Part shown: positions 1 to 8,837 of the stretch, in pieces
How positions within the stretch are numbered: the stretch's first letter is position 1
How the letters are laid out: each line of letters starts with the position of its first letter
DNA from: Pseudomonadota bacterium
GTDB lineage: Bacteria; Pseudomonadota; Alphaproteobacteria; Rhizobiales; Devosiaceae
Assembly: GCA_023433775.1 (NCBI GenBank)
Contig: JAEYTY010000115.1
Coordinates: 1-40,646, forward strand
Direction: 5' to 3'
Length of the DNA stretch: 40,646 nt
The notes under the pieces: generated by a model
What the model was told of the DNA's origin: nothing
The model's input: the letters and a program-made list of their open reading frames with translations, nothing else
Databases searched by the model: none
Translations under genes and position numbers: made by a program

Positions 1-58
1 GGGTGATCCGCACCAACGCCGATGGCGCCACCAACTTCAAGATCGTGACCGCGCCGGC
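1..58. other. Sequence that does not continue glmS upstream
   Basis: The glmS reading frame is recognisable from about base 53 (Ala-Gly-Val-Ala-Thr-Leu). Upstream of that, none of the three forward frames resembles a GlmS N-terminus: there is no Met-Cys-Gly-Ile-Val-Gly and no Glu-Tyr-Arg-Gly-Tyr-Asp. Frame 3 is open and reads VIRTNADGATNFKIVT, which I do not recognise. The simplest explanation is a chimeric or misassembled contig edge; a real rearrangement that beheads glmS is possible but unlikely, because the gene is normally essential. Confidence 0.5.
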
Positions 59-1786
59 GTGGCCACGCTGGAAAGCGGCGCCATCATGCGCCGCCGCGCC
101 GAGGGCAAGCTGGGCAATCTGGCGACCAAGCTCGGCATGGAGCCGCTGGACGGCCATATCGGCATCGGCCATACGCGCTGGGCCACCCATGGCGCCCCGA
201 CCGAGCTCAATGCCCATCCCCACGCGACAGACCGCGTGGCGGTGGTCCACAATGGTATTATCGAGAATTTCCGCGAGCTGCTGACCGATCTGGCCAAGGA
301 CGGCTATGTGCCCCAGACCCAGACCGATACCGAGGCCGTGGCGCTTTGGGTGACGCGTGAACTGGCCAATGGTGCAGAGCCGGAACTCGCGGTTGCGCGG
401 ACGCTGAAGAAGCTGCGCGGCGCCTTTGCGCTGGCCTTTATGTTCAAGGGCGAGAATGGTTTGCTGATCGCCGCACGCCATGGCGCGCCTCTGGCCGTGG
501 GCTATGGCGACACCGAAATGTATCTTGGCTCCGACGCCATGGCGCTCTCGCCTTTTACCTCGCGCCTGACCTATCTCGAGGACGGCGACTGGGCTGTGAT
601 CACCCCGCATGGTGTGACCATCCGCGACGACAAGGACGCGCTGGTAGAGCGCGAACAGATGCTGTCGCAGACCTCGGCGCTGATGGTGGACAAGGGCAAC
701 CACCGCCACTTCATGGCCAAAGAAATCTACGAGCAGCCGGAAACGGTCTCGCATACGCTGAGCCATTATGTGGATATGGGCGCCGAACGCGTTGCCCTGC
801 GCGAGACGCTTCCCTTTGATTTTGCTGATCTTTCGCGCCTGACCATGAGCGCCTGCGGCACGGCCTATTATGCCGGCGCGGTGGCAAAATACTGGTTTGA
901 GCGCTATGCGCGCCTGCCCGTCGATATCGATGTGGCGTCCGAATTCCGTTACCGCGAACCGCCTATGGAAAAGGGTGGGCTGTCGCTGTTCATTTCACAA
1001 TCGGGCGAGACCGCCGACACGCTGGCGGCTTTGCGCTATTGCGCCGCTCAGGGCCAGCATGTGGCGAGCCTGGTCAATACGGTGGAATCGACCATCGCCC
1101 GTGAATCCGGCGTGGTTTTCCCGATCCTCTGTGGTCCGGAAATCGGCGTTGCTTCGACCAAGGCGCTGACGGCTCAGCTGACGGCTTTGGCCAGCCTCGC
1201 GGTCGCCGCTGGCCGGGCGCGGGGTACGCTGAGTGCCGAGCAGGAAGTGGAGATGGTGCGGGCGCTGACGGCCTTGCCATCCGCCATTGCCACGGCCCTG
1301 AGCGCTGAAGAACAGATCATCGAGATTTCCAAGCGCCTGTCCAAGGCCAAGGACGTGCTCTATCTCGGGCGTGGCCCAATGTTCCCGATTGCCATGGAAG
1401 GCGCGTTAAAGCTTAAGGAAATCAGCTACATACACGCAGAAGGTTATGCAGCGGGTGAACTGAAGCACGGTCCCATTGCGCTGGTGGACGAAGCCATGCC
1501 GGTCATCGTCGTTGCTCCCTCGGATGAGCTGGTCGACAAGACGCTATCGAACATGCAGGAAGTGGCGGCGCGTGGCGGCAATATCATCCTCATTACCGAC
1601 GCCGAAGGTGCAAAAACCGTTGGCCATGGCGCGGCCGATATTATCGAAATCCCCTCGGTTTCAAGTTTTGTGGCGCCCATTCTGGCGACAATTCCGGTGC
1701 AATTGCTTGCCTATCACACCGCTGTTTTCATGGGCACGGATGTGGACCAGCCGCGCAATCTGGCGAAATCGGTGACGGTGGAATAA
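59..1786 (+). CDS. glmS: Glutamine--fructose-6-phosphate aminotransferase (isomerizing), 5'-truncated
   Basis: GlmS makes glucosamine-6-phosphate from fructose-6-phosphate and glutamine, the first committed step towards UDP-GlcNAc for peptidoglycan and lipid A. The 575 readable residues cover most of the N-terminal glutaminase domain (HTRWATHG, NAHPH, HNGIIENF), then two SIS sugar-isomerase domains (SACGTAYYAG, SQSGETADTL, CGPEIGVASTKA, EGYAAGELKHGP) and the family's C-terminal end DQPRNLAKSVTVE. Against the usual length of about 608 residues, roughly 35 N-terminal residues are missing, including the catalytic Cys1. The GTG at 59 is an internal valine codon, not a start. The gene is convergent with recG. 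The identification is certain; the true 5' end is not in this window. Confidence 0.95.
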   Translation: MATLESGAIMRRRAEGKLGNLATKLGMEPLDGHIGIGHTRWATHGAPTELNAHPHATDRVAVVHNGIIENFRELLTDLAKDGYVPQTQTDTEAVALWVTRELANGAEPELAVARTLKKLRGAFALAFMFKGENGLLIAARHGAPLAVGYGDTEMYLGSDAMALSPFTSRLTYLEDGDWAVITPHGVTIRDDKDALVEREQMLSQTSALMVDKGNHRHFMAKEIYEQPETVSHTLSHYVDMGAERVALRETLPFDFADLSRLTMSACGTAYYAGAVAKYWFERYARLPVDIDVASEFRYREPPMEKGGLSLFISQSGETADTLAALRYCAAQGQHVASLVNTVESTIARESGVVFPILCGPEIGVASTKALTAQLTALASLAVAAGRARGTLSAEQEVEMVRALTALPSAIATALSAEEQIIEISKRLSKAKDVLYLGRGPMFPIAMEGALKLKEISYIHAEGYAAGELKHGPIALVDEAMPVIVVAPSDELVDKTLSNMQEVAARGGNIILITDAEGAKTVGHGAADIIEIPSVSSFVAPILATIPVQLLAYHTAVFMGTDVDQPRNLAKSVTVE

Positions 1787-1814
1787 CACGCCGGACACCG
1801 CCCGGGGATAATTG

Positions 1815-1840
1815 CGCCTTCGCATTGCGATGCGGAGGCG
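1815..1840. terminator. Hairpin between convergent glmS and recG
   Basis: An 11-bp stem (1815-1825 with 1830-1840, one G-T wobble) closes a 4-base loop in the 57-base gap between the two stop codons. There is no T-run on either side, so it is at best a weak or bidirectional terminator, or a transcript-end stabiliser. Confidence 0.4.
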
Positions 1841-1843
1841 GCC

Positions 1844-3952
1844 TTATCCCGCCCGTATCAACGGGATGGCCAGGTCTTTCCTGAACAAATACAACAGGGT
1901 ACGGGCGGCTTCGCCCTCGGGACCGCTGAGGCCGGGATTGCGGGCCAGCAGCGCTTTCGCGTCGTCATGGGCGAATTCGAGCAGGTGGCGGTGCACATCC
2001 GGCACGGCGAGGCGATAGCCGGGCATACCGGACTGGCGCGTGCCCAATACGTCGCCCTGACCGCGCAGTTCAAGGTCGCGCTCGGCGATGACAAAGCCAT
2101 CCTCCGTCGATTTTATCGTTTCCAGACGGGCCTTTGCGGTTTCGCTGAGCGGATCCTTGTAGAGCAAAAGGCAGGCTGAACGCTGGCTGCCGCGGCCGAC
2201 TCGACCGCGCAATTGGTGAAGCTGTGCGAGGCCAAAACGCTCGGCATGTTCGATGATCATGATCGAGGCATTGGGCACATCGACACCGACTTCAATTACA
2301 GTCGTTGCGACCAAAAGCTTGATTTCATTTGCGGAAAACCGTGTCATTACATCCTGTTTGGCAGCGGCGGATATGCGGCCATGGATGAGGGCGACGGAAT
2401 TGCCGAAGACTTTTTGCAGCTCGGCAAAGCGATCCTCGGCGCTAACCACCTCTAGCGTCTCGCTTTCCTCGACCAGCGGGCACACCCAGTAGGCCTGCGC
2501 GCCTTCGGCGATGCGGGCCTGCAAACGGGCGATGACGCGGTCATAGTCATCGATGGAAAGAACAGCACTATCAATAGGTTGGCGTCCGGATGGCTTTTCG
2601 CGCAGTACGCTGACGGCCATATCGCCAAAGTGGGTGAGGACCAGGGTGCGGGGGATGGGGGTGGCGGTCATCACCAGCAGGTCGGTGTGGCGGCCTTTCT
2701 CAGAGAGGGCGAGGCGTTGATGGACGCCGAAGCGGTGTTGTTCGTCGACGACGGTGAGGCCCAAGTCCTTGAATTCAATGCCGGATTGGAACAGCGCGTG
2801 GGTGCCGACGGCAATGGCGGTCGAGCCATCGGCAAGACCCGCGAGAATGGCGCGGCGTTCGGCGGCGGGCATCTTTCCAGTGAGCAGGGCGCAGCCAAGA
2901 CCGGCGGCGTCGCAGAGCGGTTTTATGGTCTTAAAGTGTTGTGAGGCGAGCAATTCCGTCGGCGCCATGAGGGCAGATTGCGCGCCGCTTTCGGCTATCG
3001 CCGCCATGGCTATGAGGGCGACGACGGTCTTGCCCGAGCCGACATCGCCCTGGAGTAACCGGGACATGCGTTCTGGTGCTCTGAGGTCGCCAAAAATCTC
3101 ATCCAGCGCCTGTTTTTGTCCCCCTGTAAGCGAAAAGGGTAGCAGACTGCTAACCTTTGCCGGGAGCTCGCCGCTAAAAACGCGCGCCGTGCCGCGAACG
3201 GTCACCATGGTCGAGCGGACAAGCTGCAATGTGATCTGACCGGCGAGATATTCATCATAGGCGAGGCGCATCCGCGCGGGTCCCCACAAGACACCGTCGT
3301 CGGGATTTTCCGGCGCGTGAACCATGCGCATGGCCTGGGCGAAAGTGGGCCAGCTTCGGGTGGAGATGGTGTCGGTGTCGATCCACTCGGGCAGGACGGG
3401 GACAGCGTTGAGCGCCTGGCGCGTCAGCTTGATCAGCGCCTTGGACGAAAGGCCATTGGTAAGCGGATAGACCGGCTCGACCAGCGGCAGCGTCGCGAAC
3501 CGATCGGCCTCGACGATATAGTCGGGATGCGTGATCTGCTTTTCGCCATTGAAGAAGTCGATCTTGCCCGAGACGAAGCGCTCCTCGCCCACCGGCAGTG
3601 CTTTTTCGACCCAACCGCCCTGGGCGCGGAAAAAGACCAGGCTGATGTCGCCGCTATCGTCATGGGCGAAGACACGATGCGGGATGTGCGGCTTGCCGCG
3701 CGGCGGCGGCTGGTGCCGGTCGATATGGAGGCGAAGGGTCACGACCTCGTTGAGATAGGCCTCCGCAATGCCGACCTGCTTTCGCCGATCCACCACGCCA
3801 GAGGGCATGTGCATCAGCACGTCGAGCACGATGGCTTCCTGCCCCTCGGGCGCGCCGAAATAGCGTGTCAGCAGCGCAGCCAGCTTGTCGCCCACGCCCT
3901 TGATGGCGTGGAGCGAGGCGAACAGGGGCTGCAGGCTTTCGGGGCGGGACAC
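1844..3952 (-). CDS. recG: ATP-dependent DNA helicase RecG
   Basis: RecG is a monomeric superfamily 2 translocase that regresses stalled replication forks and processes branched DNA. From the start chosen here the protein has 702 residues, the normal family length. It begins with a helix-hairpin-helix-like stretch (IKGVGDKLAALL), then the OB-fold wedge domain (about 60-160). The helicase part has Walker A GDVGSGKT (302-309), DEQH (403-406), TATPIPRT and the C-terminal QLRGRVGRG motif. The GTG at 3952 is chosen because it gives the standard N-terminus and lies 10 bases after GAGGAG; the frame stays open 48 codons further upstream, but that part looks non-coding. The gene diverges from sdhE-mfd, so three housekeeping genes share a 163-base control region. 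Confidence 0.95.
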   Translation of the reverse strand: MSRPESLQPLFASLHAIKGVGDKLAALLTRYFGAPEGQEAIVLDVLMHMPSGVVDRRKQVGIAEAYLNEVVTLRLHIDRHQPPPRGKPHIPHRVFAHDDSGDISLVFFRAQGGWVEKALPVGEERFVSGKIDFFNGEKQITHPDYIVEADRFATLPLVEPVYPLTNGLSSKALIKLTRQALNAVPVLPEWIDTDTISTRSWPTFAQAMRMVHAPENPDDGVLWGPARMRLAYDEYLAGQITLQLVRSTMVTVRGTARVFSGELPAKVSSLLPFSLTGGQKQALDEIFGDLRAPERMSRLLQGDVGSGKTVVALIAMAAIAESGAQSALMAPTELLASQHFKTIKPLCDAAGLGCALLTGKMPAAERRAILAGLADGSTAIAVGTHALFQSGIEFKDLGLTVVDEQHRFGVHQRLALSEKGRHTDLLVMTATPIPRTLVLTHFGDMAVSVLREKPSGRQPIDSAVLSIDDYDRVIARLQARIAEGAQAYWVCPLVEESETLEVVSAEDRFAELQKVFGNSVALIHGRISAAAKQDVMTRFSANEIKLLVATTVIEVGVDVPNASIMIIEHAERFGLAQLHQLRGRVGRGSQRSACLLLYKDPLSETAKARLETIKSTEDGFVIAERDLELRGQGDVLGTRQSGMPGYRLAVPDVHRHLLEFAHDDAKALLARNPGLSGPEGEAARTLLYLFRKDLAIPLIRAG

Positions 3953-4115
3953 GGCGACGATTCTCCTCGTTGGGGAAAGTGCCACAAGAGCCGTACCGCA
4001 AGAACCCTCATCAGTGATGGTGTGGAGGTGGATCGGAACAGAAGGGCTGACAGGGAACAAGAACCCGCGTAAACAACACGTCCAAATCGGGAACAAACTG
4101 GATCATGGGTGTCAA

Positions 4116-4394
4116 ATGACGGCCGGTGAGGACATTGCTATTCGCCGCAAGCGGCTGCGTTATCGCGCCTGGCATCGGGGCACCAAGGAAATGGACCTGA
4201 TTTTGGGGCCGTTTGCGGACGCGCATGTGGAAAGCTACGGTCCAGCCGAGCTGGACCGGCTTGAGGCGCTGATGAACGAGGAAGATCCACCGCTGCTCAA
4301 ATGGGTGATGGGACAGGAGGAGCCTCCGGCCCATGTGGATCAGGTGTTTCTGGCCGAGGTGATTGCCGATCATACGGCGCGGGTGCGGCAATGA
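4116..4394 (+). CDS. sdhE: FAD assembly factor SdhE (succinate dehydrogenase assembly factor 2 family)
   Basis: A small cytoplasmic protein of 92 residues in the SdhE/Sdh5 family (former DUF339), which promotes covalent attachment of FAD to the succinate dehydrogenase flavoprotein subunit. The diagnostic motif RGTKEMD is at residues 21-27, followed by the acidic/Leu helix pattern ALMNEEDPPLLKWVMG that is typical of the family. The ATG at 4116 gives the usual length. The stop codon overlaps the mfd start in an ATGA, so the two genes are translationally coupled; this recG-sdhE-mfd arrangement is common in Hyphomicrobiales although the functions are unrelated. Confidence 0.9.
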   Translation: MTAGEDIAIRRKRLRYRAWHRGTKEMDLILGPFADAHVESYGPAELDRLEALMNEEDPPLLKWVMGQEEPPAHVDQVFLAEVIADHTARVRQ

Positions 4395-7300
4395 ATGAAA
4401 TGAGTGGCGTCGGGCCCAATGTGCGGACGCTGTCCAATGTGCCGGACGGTATGCAGGCCATGGCGCTGGCGCGGCTGGTCGAGCAGCGCTTGCGCGAGGC
4501 CCCGGAGGATGCGGCAAGCCTCGTCTTCGTCGCGCGTGACGGACGGCGGATGCAGCGCATGGCCGACGTGCTGGGCGCTATGGTGCCCGGGCACACGATC
4601 CTGACGCTGCCAGCCTGGGACAGCCTGCCTTATGACCGAGTTTCACCCAACAATGTGACGATTGCCGCGCGCATGAATACGCTGGCGGCGCTGGTGAGCG
4701 GCGCCAAGGGTGCCATCGTATTGACTGCCGTCAATGCGCTGATCCAGAAACTGCCGCCGCGCGACGTGGTCGAGACCATGTCGTTTTCGGCGGCTGTGGG
4801 CCGGGTGGTGGACAGCGAAAAGCTGATCAGCTGGGCCGCCAACAATGGCTATTTGCGGGTCCCGACGGTGCGCGAAAGCGGCGAATATGCCGTGCGTGGC
4901 GGCTTGGTGGATCTGTTTCCCGCTGGTGCTGAGGCGCCGCTGCGCTTTGACTTTTTTGGCAGCCAGCTCGAAACGATCCGCACCTTCGATCCCGACAGCC
5001 AGCGCACGACGGGTACGCTGAAAAAGATCGACCTGACGCCAATGAGCGAACTGGTGCTCAATGAGGAAACCATCCGGCGTTTCCGGCAGAATTATACCGC
5101 GGCCTTTGGCGGCAATACGGTCGACGACACGCTCTACGCATCGGTGAGCGGCGGCGCGCGCTATTCGGGCACGGAACACTGGCTGCCGTTTTTCTACGAC
5201 CATATGGACCAGTTGGCCGACTATGTTGGCGACGCGCCATTCGTGTTTGACGATCAGGCGTCGGAGGCGTTTGCGGAGCGCGCCACACAGATTGCGGATT
5301 ATTATGAGGCGCGCGAGACGGCACGATTGACGCCGCAGGTGGCGGGTTCGGGCGCGCCCTATAAGCCGATCAAGCCCGAGCTGCTCTATAATATCGATGT
5401 TCGCCCGCAGGCGCTGGCCGGGGCCTCGGTGATCCAGCTTTCGCCCTTCCTTGCGCCCAATGCGCGGGCCTCGGACGATGCCGGCGGGCATATTGCGCCA
5501 AGCTTTGCCGCGGAACGGCAGGCGACGGACACCAATCTTTTCCAGGCCGTGGTCGAGCGGTTGCTGGAGGAGCGGCGCAAGGGGCGTCGTGCCATCGTCG
5601 CGTGCTGGAGCACGGGCACGCGCGACCGCATGGCGCAGGTTCTGAAGGACCATGGGCTGACCAATCCGAGGCTGGCAGAAAACTGGCGCGACGCCGAGAC
5701 AACAAGCGCGGCGACGACTTCGCTGGTGGTGCTGCCGCTCGAAACGGGTTTTGAGACCAAGGACCTGCTGGTTCTGAGCGAACAGGACATTCTGGGCGAA
5801 CGCATATTGCGGCCCCAGCGCAAGAAGAAGGCCTCTGACGCGCTGACCGAGGCGGCCAGCCTCAATGCCGGCGACCTCGTCGTCCATGTCGACCATGGTA
5901 TCGGGCGCTTCCTAGGGCTCAAGGTTATCGAGGCCGGTGGCGCGCCGCATGAATGCGTCGAGCTCGAATATGGCGGCGAGACAAAACTCTACCTGCCGGT
6001 GGAAAATATCGAGCTGCTGACCCGCTATGGCAGCGATGACGGCAATGTCACGCTGGACAAGCTGGGTGGCGTGGCCTGGCAGGCCAAGAAGGGCAAGCTC
6101 AAGAAGCGCATCCGCGAAATGGCGGAGCAGCTGATCAAGATTGCCGCCGCGCGCCTGCTGACCAAGGCCGATGTGGTCGAGATCAATCCGGGCGCCTATG
6201 ACGAATTTGCGGCGCGCTTCCCCTATGAGGAAACCGAGGATCAGATGAACGCCATCGAGGCGGTGTTTGATGACATCACCACCGGGCGGGTGATGGACCG
6301 GCTGGTCTGTGGCGATGTGGGCTTCGGCAAGACCGAGGTGGCGCTGCGTGCGGCCTTTGCCGTGGCGCTGAGCGGCAAGCAGGTTGCCGTGGTGGTGCCG
6401 ACGACGCTGCTGGCGCGGCAGCATTTCAAGACCTTTGCCGAGCGTTTCCAGGGCCTGCCGGTGCGGGTGCGCCATGCGTCGCGCATGGTGAGCGCTGCCG
6501 AGCTGAAGGCGACCAAGGAAGGGCTCGCGGACGGGCAAGTGGATATTGTCGTCGGCACGCACGCGCTCTTGTCCAAGACAATCAAGTTCCGCGATCTGGG
6601 CCTGCTGATCATCGACGAAGAGCAGCACTTTGGCGTCGGGCACAAGGAGCGGCTGAAGGAGCTCAAGGCCAATGTGCATGTGCTGACGCTGACGGCGACG
6701 CCGATTCCGCGCACGCTGCAACTGGCGCTGACCGGGGTGCGCGACCTGAGCCTCCTGGCGACGCCGCCGGTGGATCGCCTCGCCATCCGTACCTTCATTT
6801 CGCCCTTTGATGCGCTCTCGATCCGCGAGGCGCTGCTGCGCGAAAAATATCGGGGCGGGCAGAGCTTTTATGTTGTGCCGCGCATCAAGGATCAGGCGGA
6901 AATTGCCGATTTCCTGCGCCAGCAGGTGCCCGAAGTGTCATTCGTCGTGGCCAATGGGCAGATGGCGCCAGGCGAACTCGACGACATCATGAACGCCTTC
7001 TACGACAACAAATTCGATGTACTGGTGGCGACAACCATTGTGGAGTCGGGGCTCGACATTCCCAATGCCAATACGCTGATCGTGCACCGTGCCGACAATT
7101 TTGGGCTGGCGCAGCTCTATCAGATCCGCGGGCGCATCGGGCGGGCCAAGGCGCGCGCCTATGCGCTGTTCACCGTGCCGCCGGACAAGAAGCTGACTGA
7201 CACGGCGGAGCGGCGCCTGGGCGTGCTGCAATCGCTCGAAAGTCTGGGTGCCGGTTTTCAGCTGGCCAGTCATGACCTTGATATTCGCGGGGCAGGGAAC

Positions 7301-7879
7301 CTGCTCGGCGACGAGCAATCGGGCCATATCCGCGAAGTCGGTTACGAACTCTACCAGGCCATGCTGGAGGAGGCGGTCGCTAACCTCAAGTCCGGCGATG
7401 AGGACTATGAAGATCGCAACGAGTGGAGCCCGCAGATTTCGCTCGGAATGCCGGTGATGATCCCCGAGCATTACGTGCCCGACCTGCAGGTGCGAATGCA
7501 GCTTTATCGCAAGCTGGGCGACTTGACCGATATTCGCGACATCGACGCCGCCGGCGCCGAACTGATCGACCGGTTCGGACCATTGCCCGAAGAGGTGGAA
7601 TCCCTGCTCAAGGTGATTCTGGTCAAGGCACTGTGCCGCGTCGCCAATGTCGAAAAGGTGGATGCGGGCCCCAAGGGCGCGGTGGTGACGCTGCGCAACA
7701 ACGAATTTCCCAATCCGGTGGCGCTGGTGAAGCTGGTAAGCGATCCGGGCAACCAGGTCCGACTCAAGCCCGATCAGAAACTCGTGTTCGCCCGCAATTG
7801 GCCGACGCCTGATGCACGGCTCAAGGGGGCGGCGGCAATCCTGTCGCGCCTAGCAAAACTGGCAGAAAACGCCGCATGA
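4391..7879 (+). CDS. mfd: Transcription-repair coupling factor Mfd
   Basis: Mfd pushes stalled RNA polymerase off damaged template and recruits UvrA to start nucleotide excision repair. The 1162 residues match the family length. The N-terminal third is the UvrB-like region (LPAWDSLPYDRVSP and onward). The CarD-like RNA-polymerase-binding module is around residues 490-565 (HVDHGIGRFLGL, YLPVENIELL). The RecG-like translocase has Walker A GDVGFGKT from about residue 641 and DEEQ at about 742, with TATPIPRTLQ and QIRGRIGRAKARAYAL. The C-terminal TRCF domain contains LGMPVMIPEHYVPD. The start is the ATG that overlaps the sdhE stop; the frame extends upstream into sdhE but without Mfd-like sequence. 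Confidence 0.97.
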   Translation: MNEMSGVGPNVRTLSNVPDGMQAMALARLVEQRLREAPEDAASLVFVARDGRRMQRMADVLGAMVPGHTILTLPAWDSLPYDRVSPNNVTIAARMNTLAALVSGAKGAIVLTAVNALIQKLPPRDVVETMSFSAAVGRVVDSEKLISWAANNGYLRVPTVRESGEYAVRGGLVDLFPAGAEAPLRFDFFGSQLETIRTFDPDSQRTTGTLKKIDLTPMSELVLNEETIRRFRQNYTAAFGGNTVDDTLYASVSGGARYSGTEHWLPFFYDHMDQLADYVGDAPFVFDDQASEAFAERATQIADYYEARETARLTPQVAGSGAPYKPIKPELLYNIDVRPQALAGASVIQLSPFLAPNARASDDAGGHIAPSFAAERQATDTNLFQAVVERLLEERRKGRRAIVACWSTGTRDRMAQVLKDHGLTNPRLAENWRDAETTSAATTSLVVLPLETGFETKDLLVLSEQDILGERILRPQRKKKASDALTEAASLNAGDLVVHVDHGIGRFLGLKVIEAGGAPHECVELEYGGETKLYLPVENIELLTRYGSDDGNVTLDKLGGVAWQAKKGKLKKRIREMAEQLIKIAAARLLTKADVVEINPGAYDEFAARFPYEETEDQMNAIEAVFDDITTGRVMDRLVCGDVGFGKTEVALRAAFAVALSGKQVAVVVPTTLLARQHFKTFAERFQGLPVRVRHASRMVSAAELKATKEGLADGQVDIVVGTHALLSKTIKFRDLGLLIIDEEQHFGVGHKERLKELKANVHVLTLTATPIPRTLQLALTGVRDLSLLATPPVDRLAIRTFISPFDALSIREALLREKYRGGQSFYVVPRIKDQAEIADFLRQQVPEVSFVVANGQMAPGELDDIMNAFYDNKFDVLVATTIVESGLDIPNANTLIVHRADNFGLAQLYQIRGRIGRAKARAYALFTVPPDKKLTDTAERRLGVLQSLESLGAGFQLASHDLDIRGAGNLLGDEQSGHIREVGYELYQAMLEEAVANLKSGDEDYEDRNEWSPQISLGMPVMIPEHYVPDLQVRMQLYRKLGDLTDIRDIDAAGAELIDRFGPLPEEVESLLKVILVKALCRVANVEKVDAGPKGAVVTLRNNEFPNPVALVKLVSDPGNQVRLKPDQKLVFARNWPTPDARLKGAAAILSRLAKLAENAA

Positions 7880-7950
7880 CGCGCCGGGCTTAACCTCGGA
7901 GAGGATAATCTTTTGGCAAGGAGCATCGGTCATGTTATTGCCCGATTTCA

Positions 7951-7963
7951 GCCCTTGAAGGGC
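7951..7963. promoter_or_regulatory. Short palindrome upstream of the IalB gene
   Basis: GCCCTT-G-AAGGGC is a perfect 6+1+6 palindrome lying 61 bases before the IalB start codon. It may be an operator or a small leader hairpin; no protein is implied by it. Confidence 0.2.
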
Positions 7964-8023
7964 AGTTCAGTATTTGCGGTGGCCGCAAGCCGCCGGGACC
8001 GCCAAGGAAGGCAAGGACATTTT

Positions 8024-8773
8024 ATGAACTTCAGAAAACCTCTCGTCACCGGAATTGCGGTGGCCGCGCTCTTGCTGTCCCCCATGTCTGCGTTTGCACA
8101 GGACGCGGGAGCCGCTGCACCGGCAGCCGAAGCCCCTGCGGCAGACGCGCCTGCAGGTGACGCAGCCGCAGCAAACACCGTCTCCCCCACGGGCCTTGTT
8201 CCCCAGGATCCGTCCCAGAACTGGCTGAAAGTGTGTGACCCGCTGCCCGATGGCCAGCAGGCCTGCATCATGCGCCAGGTCGTTCTGGCCAATGGCCAGT
8301 TTGTCGGTTCGTTCCTGCTGCGCGACGATCCGGGCCAGGAAAGCCGGCTGCTGGCTGTTGCCGCTGTGCCGCTCGGCGTGCTGCTGCCTTTCGGCCTGAC
8401 CTGGCAGATCGACGGCTCCAAGCCCGCCCGCGTCCCATATATGCTCTGTGACCCGATGAGCTGCGCGGCCCAGCTGGTGATCAACGAGCAGTATATCAAC
8501 TCGCTCAAGCGCGGCAGCGTTCTGAAGCTGACGGCCAAAAACCGCCAGAACCAGGACATGACCATCGACATCTCGCTGGCCGGTTTCACCGCCACCTATG
8601 ATGGCGAAGCCGCCCTGACCTTCGACGAATTCCGCAGGGAAACGACCGGCGAAAACGCTCTCGAGCAGGTCCTGCAGGACCGCGCCGAAGAACTGCGCCA
8701 GCAGCTCAGCACCGGCGCCCCTGCCGACGGGGCAGCAGCGCCTGCCGAAGAAGCCGCGCCAGCCGCGCAGTAA
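8024..8773 (+). CDS. Invasion-associated locus B (IalB) family secreted protein
   Basis: A 249-residue secreted protein. A cleavable signal peptide (residues 1-24, ending in SAFA before QD) is followed by an Ala/Pro/Glu-rich linker (about 25-55). Then comes the IalB domain (PF06776), with WLKVCDPLPDGQQACIMRQV and the paired cysteines CDPMSC. The C-terminal 40 residues are again Ala/Pro-rich and acidic. IalB proteins were named in Bartonella for a role in erythrocyte invasion but are common in free-living Hyphomicrobiales, where the function is unknown; no virulence role should be inferred. The start at 8024 has an AAGGA-type Shine-Dalgarno about 14 bases upstream and places the signal peptide at the N-terminus. 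The gene is followed by a strong terminator. Confidence 0.85.
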   Translation: MNFRKPLVTGIAVAALLLSPMSAFAQDAGAAAPAAEAPAADAPAGDAAAANTVSPTGLVPQDPSQNWLKVCDPLPDGQQACIMRQVVLANGQFVGSFLLRDDPGQESRLLAVAAVPLGVLLPFGLTWQIDGSKPARVPYMLCDPMSCAAQLVINEQYINSLKRGSVLKLTAKNRQNQDMTIDISLAGFTATYDGEAALTFDEFRRETTGENALEQVLQDRAEELRQQLSTGAPADGAAAPAEEAAPAAQ

Positions 8774-8790
8774 GTTTCGGATAAGAATTG

Positions 8791-8819
8791 AAAAAGGCGC
8801 GGGAGACCGCGCCTTTTTT
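8791..8819. terminator. Strong bidirectional intrinsic terminator
   Basis: A perfect 12-bp stem (8791-8802 with 8807-8818) closes a GAGA tetraloop. The plus-strand arm ends in six T, and the arm on the other strand likewise ends in five T. It lies between the stop codons of the convergent IalB gene and flavin monooxygenase gene and should serve both. Confidence 0.9.
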
Positions 8820-8837
8820 ATTGCCCCGATTTCAGGC

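Noticed and set aside
3953..4096. N-terminal extension of recG by 48 codons
   Set aside because: The extra sequence is not RecG-like, and GAGGAG is placed correctly for the GTG at 3952, which gives the standard length.
4643..5896. Long open frame (417 codons) on the minus strand
   Set aside because: It lies wholly inside mfd on the opposite strand; its Arg/His/Ala-rich translation and lack of family features are typical of antisense frames in GC-rich DNA.
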